The notes beneath the pieces are model-generated. The model saw only the letters and a list, made by a program, of their open reading frames with translations. It was not told where the DNA came from and searched no databases. From Glycomyces paridis (GTDB lineage Bacteria; Actinomycetota; Actinomycetes; Mycobacteriales; Micromonosporaceae), in NCBI RefSeq assembly GCF_004912155.1, contig NZ_STGX01000024.1, positions 33,323-97,322 on the forward strand: 64,000 nt of DNA, given 5' to 3'. Both the position numbers and the translations under genes were made by a program. Position 1 is the stretch's first letter. Every line of letters starts with the position of its first letter. Below, in pieces: positions 61,938-64,000 of this stretch.

Positions 61938-62594
61938 ATGAACACCCCGAACGGACCCGATCTGACCGTGCGTCTGGAAGAGGCCATCGCGTTCGCCGAA
62001 GACGATGTCAGGCGGGCGCTCGAGGCCGCCACCGAATCCGACACCTGGACCCTAGGCGACTACCTGAGCGAGCAGAAGTTCACCGCTGCAGGTGCATGTG
62101 TCGACCGGGTCAAGGATCTCGCCACGATCGAATTCCACGCACGAGCGATCGCCTGGGCCGAGTTGGTCGCTGTGCGCGACGGGACTGGGTCGGTGGACTC
62201 GAAATGTGAAGAAGCCCCGACCTTGACCTTCGCCGACCTCGAGAAGGAGTTCCCGCTCATCGGGATCGATGAGATCACCGAAGAACTGTTCGACCCCGAT
62301 GAGGTCGGTCGAGACCGCCTCTACCAGTGCCACCACGTCCTCGAACTCCAGCTGTCCTGCCTTTGGCGACAGGGCGGGCACCTCACGTGGGCGGCGAGCA
62401 CCGGAAGCGCAGGCCAGGTCATGGAGGCCCTGTCGGCGATCGATCGGACCGCCTCGGCGATGACGCGCACCTACGGGCTCTGGATGCGGCATCTGGGGCA
62501 GGTCTGGTCCCCTCAAAGCCCCGTCGACCCCGATGATGTCGATGCGGCGTACGGCCATCCGAACGCGTTCACGGCGTACAGGAACGCCGAGTAG
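61938..62594 (+). CDS. Hypothetical protein beside the RM operon
   Basis: 218 residues. Acidic and helical, with LEEAIAFAEDDVRRALEAATES, KFTAAGACVDRVKDLATIEFHARAIAWAELVA, and LEKEFPLIGIDEITEELFDPDE. No family recognised. ATG 61938 is chosen over the earlier in-frame start at 61878, which lacks a ribosome site; a TAGAAT box lies at 61863. It follows hsdR in the same direction and may be a cargo gene of the same island. Confidence 0.65.
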   Translation: MNTPNGPDLTVRLEEAIAFAEDDVRRALEAATESDTWTLGDYLSEQKFTAAGACVDRVKDLATIEFHARAIAWAELVAVRDGTGSVDSKCEEAPTLTFADLEKEFPLIGIDEITEELFDPDEVGRDRLYQCHHVLELQLSCLWRQGGHLTWAASTGSAGQVMEALSAIDRTASAMTRTYGLWMRHLGQVWSPQSPVDPDDVDAAYGHPNAFTAYRNAE

Positions 62595-62635
62595 CGCAGG
62601 GCGCAGCACGAATCCCAGGTACGGAGGAGGCTCAC

Positions 62636-63937
62636 TCAGCAATGCCGTCGTTTGTGTTCAGGGATGTCAAGGTCATCGATGGTCGCGGGCAGCGCTGCCA
62701 TCGCCTTCGTGGTCAGTCTGACCAACAGGTTGTCGCGTTCTGCGCAGTAGCGGGTCCAGAGGGGCAGCATGGCGAGGACTTGTTCGAGTACAGCGTCGGT
62801 GTGGTCCCAGAAGAAACCGGAGCTGCGGCGTCCTTCGACGCGCTCGGGTGCGACACAGCGTTGAGAGCCTGGTGTGGCGTATCTGGTCCAGAACTCGACG
62901 AACCAGGCGATGTCTTCGGGCGAGTATCTAGCGCCGTGGTGGTCGAGCCAGATCGCGAAGGCGGCGATGTCGCCGCCGGTTTCACATGGCTCGGTCAAGT
63001 CGCGGCGGATGGGCCCGGTGATGCCGTCGACGCCCAGCCAGGCGATCGCGTCTGCCATGCGTCGCTGTGCCCGCCAGAACTCCGTCATGATCGCCTCGAC
63101 CTGTTCGGGTCCGGTCCTGTGGACGGGGTCGTGGACATAGTCGAGGAAAGCGATCTGGTTCCCGTCGGTCACGGGCGTGGGCTCGGTGACTCCCTCGGCG
63201 TGGGGTAGCGCCGCTTTCCACGCCGCCGTGGCTGCTGCGAGCGAAGGGTGCTCTCCGGCTTGCACGAGCGTCCCAGTTGAGGCGGCGTCGAAGTCGATGA
63301 GGTAGACCGCCTGCCGGCCGGTGATTGGATCGGAAGTCTCGATGAACAGTGCGAGCCGCCCGCCGTACCCGTCCCGGGCCCATCTGATCTGGCCGCAGGG
63401 CGTGGGTGGCGTTCCACACCAGGCAGGAAGGGCTCCGGTCGCGTCGTCGCCGAGTTCGGTGACGAGTCCTTCGCGAAGCTTCTCAGCACGCTCAGCCGGG
63501 CCGGGCGGAAGCACGGCCGTGAGGCCGTGCAGCAACGCCCAGCTGTCACGCCATGACGGGTGTCCCGCCTTGTAGGAGTCCAATGTGGTTTGAGCGGCCC
63601 TTCGGGTCAGCGCGGCCATGAAGGCTTGGAACATGCTCAGGTCGAGTGCGCTGGAGTGACGCCCGTGCTCGTCGGCATGGTGGTGCCAGATCGCGGTTTG
63701 GACCTCGCCGATTGCGTTCGTCAGGCACCGGTCGACTTCGGTGGGATTCTGGGCTCGGGCCAAACCGGCCGACGCTGCGAGGACGTAGCCGGTTGCGGCT
63801 GCGAAGTCGTGGTCGTTGTAGCTGAAGCCTGTGGGGATGAAGCGGCAGAACTCGCCCCGGGAGCGCACCTGTTCGTACCAGTACTGATTCGGTATGTGGG
63901 TCATCGGGAAGATCGGATCAGGCAACGTGGGCTTCAT
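62636..63937 (-). CDS. Hypothetical protein
   Basis: 433 residues, soluble. Segments include ALDLSMFQAFMAALTRRAAQTTLDSYKAGHPSW, GQIRWARDGYGGRLALFIETSDP with QAVYLIDFDA, and LTEPCETGGDIAAFAIWLDHHGARYSPEDIAWFVEFW. The three Cys and many Trp residues suggest a globular domain, but no family is recognised. The ATG at 63937 has no strong ribosome-binding site. It converges on the gene at 61938, the two stops being 41 bp apart. The final 63 bp of the window hold no gene. Confidence 0.65.
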   Translation of the reverse strand: MKPTLPDPIFPMTHIPNQYWYEQVRSRGEFCRFIPTGFSYNDHDFAAATGYVLAASAGLARAQNPTEVDRCLTNAIGEVQTAIWHHHADEHGRHSSALDLSMFQAFMAALTRRAAQTTLDSYKAGHPSWRDSWALLHGLTAVLPPGPAERAEKLREGLVTELGDDATGALPAWCGTPPTPCGQIRWARDGYGGRLALFIETSDPITGRQAVYLIDFDAASTGTLVQAGEHPSLAAATAAWKAALPHAEGVTEPTPVTDGNQIAFLDYVHDPVHRTGPEQVEAIMTEFWRAQRRMADAIAWLGVDGITGPIRRDLTEPCETGGDIAAFAIWLDHHGARYSPEDIAWFVEFWTRYATPGSQRCVAPERVEGRRSSGFFWDHTDAVLEQVLAMLPLWTRYCAERDNLLVRLTTKAMAALPATIDDLDIPEHKRRHC

Positions 63938-64000
63938 GACTGATTTTTACGGTCTGTAGTGGTTCTGGCCCATATCTCGTGACGGTCTCGGACCCGGTCA

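Overview
The window is GC-rich throughout (roughly 70%), with densely packed genes, GTG starts, overlapping start/stop codons (ATGA, GTGA) and several starts lying only about 7 bp after a -10 box (leaderless). SigE-family sigma factors, a nitrate-sensing-type kinase with a roadblock protein, GTP-dependent PEP carboxykinase and a PIN-PhoH ATPase all point to a high-GC Gram-positive actinomycete. The family Glycomycetaceae or a neighbour is my guess; the sequence does not prove it. No rRNA, tRNA, CRISPR array or complete insertion sequence was recognised.

Layout. 0-38.5 kb reads as core chromosome: SGNH hydrolase (cut by the edge), GntR regulator, LCM-type methyltransferase, a Ktr/Trk potassium module (two channel subunits around one gating subunit), a kinase-roadblock pair, cytochrome oxidase subunit I, nicotinamidase, two sigma factor/membrane partner pairs, UPP synthase, PEP carboxykinase, a four-gene FtsK-like ATPase operon with small helical proteins (19.6-24.9 kb), PIN-PhoH, two tandem lysozyme-fold secreted proteins, a DUF998-like membrane protein, a YyaL/DUF255 protein, a heterodimeric ABC exporter, an alpha/beta hydrolase, and a three-gene CPBP protease/two-component operon.

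38.7-64 kb is accessory. Two near-identical small helix-turn-helix genes in the same orientation (38.7 and 51.2 kb) bracket 12.5 kb holding a Schlafen/AlbA_2-like gene, a putative HEPN ribonuclease gene followed by a truncated copy of its N-terminal half, and an arsenic island: arsR-acr3-arsC, divergent arsC2, two flavoproteins, two more ArsR regulators and an MFS pump. Beyond it lie small orphan genes and a type I restriction-modification operon: a degenerate HTH/methylase/specificity fusion, then hsdM, hsdS and hsdR, all in one direction, followed by two unknown genes.

Working together: the potassium genes form one uptake system with a repeated promoter-like block before trkH1 and before trkA. 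The ars genes take up the reduction, oxidation, efflux and sensing of arsenic, and their regulators and flavoprotein carry Cys-Cys tails. The Schlafen-like, HEPN and type I RM genes look like a defence island. The most likely undescribed systems are the FtsK-like operon (19.6-24.9 kb), the HEPN pair (40.9-43.4 kb) and the pseudo-methylase attached to the type I RM operon (53.5 kb).
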